Assembly: GCA_003480725.1 (NCBI GenBank) | Contig: QUJQ01000006.1 | Location: forward strand, 124,001 to 188,000 | DNA from: Clostridiaceae bacterium AM27-36LB | GTDB taxonomy: Bacteria; Bacillota; Clostridia; Lachnospirales; Lachnospiraceae | Length of the DNA stretch: 64,000 nt | Direction of reading: 5' to 3' | Part shown: one piece after another, positions 63,947-64,000 of the stretch | Position numbering within the stretch: position 1 is the stretch's first letter | Layout: each line of letters starts with the position of its first letter | Made by a program: the position numbers and the translations under genes | The notes under the pieces: generated by a model | The model's input: only the letters and a program-made list of their open reading frames with translations | Databases searched by the model: none | What the model was told of the DNA's origin: nothing

Positions 63947-64000
63947 CTACGGTTCCAGATACTGATCCAGAAAAATAGATTTTCCTTTCTTGGACAACCC
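63947..64000 (-). CDS. C-terminal 17 codons of an upstream gene cut by the window edge
   Basis: On the minus strand an open frame ending GKSIFLDQYLEP and TAG (63947-63949) enters from beyond position 64000, 14 bases before the GT2-like start. Too short to identify; no ribosome site or promoter precedes it in the window. It indicates that the polysaccharide operon continues to the right. Confidence 0.6.
   Translation of the reverse strand, partial: GLSKKGKSIFLDQYLEP

Noticed and set aside
1..64000. CRISPR arrays, insertion sequences, integrases, rRNA genes, prophage
   Set aside because: No direct-repeat array, transposase, recombinase or rRNA sequence was seen on either strand.

Overview
The window looks like a chromosomal segment of a low-to-moderate G+C Clostridia bacterium, most likely Lachnospiraceae. 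Supporting signs are strong sigma-A promoters with AGGAGG-type ribosome sites, tRNAs without encoded CCA, a T-box leader on thrS, a separate GlnRS gene, and a pair of large proteins resembling the clostridial families I remember as DUF5716 and DUF5717. Nearly everything lies on the minus strand. Genus cannot be settled by eye.

Layout. 1-8716: purF (cut by the left edge), a polar amino acid ABC importer (SBP, permease, ATPase), and a three-gene operon of unknown function (small TPR-like protein, degenerate Hsp70/actin-like protein, 1042-residue protein). 8837-14155: a HisC/CobD-like aminotransferase, a roughly 300-bp imperfect palindrome between convergent genes, a PrsA-like lipoprotein, a Cof-type HAD phosphatase, a small membrane-anchored acidic protein and a MocR-type regulator. 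14245-24865: a housekeeping block with glnS, tRNA-Thr(GGU), cysS-mrnC-rlmB, an FAD oxidoreductase, ispF, a GNAT protein, tRNA-Met, T-box-controlled thrS and a SEC-C protein.

24966-64000 is a very large cell-surface polysaccharide locus running off the right edge. It has four parts: a minus-strand operon (heparinase-like protein, UDP-HexNAc dehydrogenase, two-domain oxidoreductase, glycosyltransferases); a single membrane gene; a short plus-strand operon (atypical DegT-fold protein, GtrB-like and GT2 glycosyltransferases); and a minus-strand operon of more than 25 kb. The last carries a PglF-like dehydratase, PglE-like aminotransferase, priming phosphoglycosyltransferase, Wzx flippase, EpsG/Wzy-type polymerase, WecB-type epimerase and many transferases.

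The most interesting part is 42913-51264. A 2-epimerase, a DegT aminotransferase, a hexapeptide-repeat acyltransferase and a WlbA-like 3-dehydrogenase, together with the WecC-like dehydrogenase at 29670, resemble the Wbp/Wlb route to 2,3-diamino-uronic acid sugars. Set among them is an acyl carrier protein, a DltA-like adenylating enzyme and a type III PLP decarboxylase. I propose that this cassette makes an unusual amine-bearing acyl group on the ACP for N-acylation of the amino sugar; this is inference from gene content.
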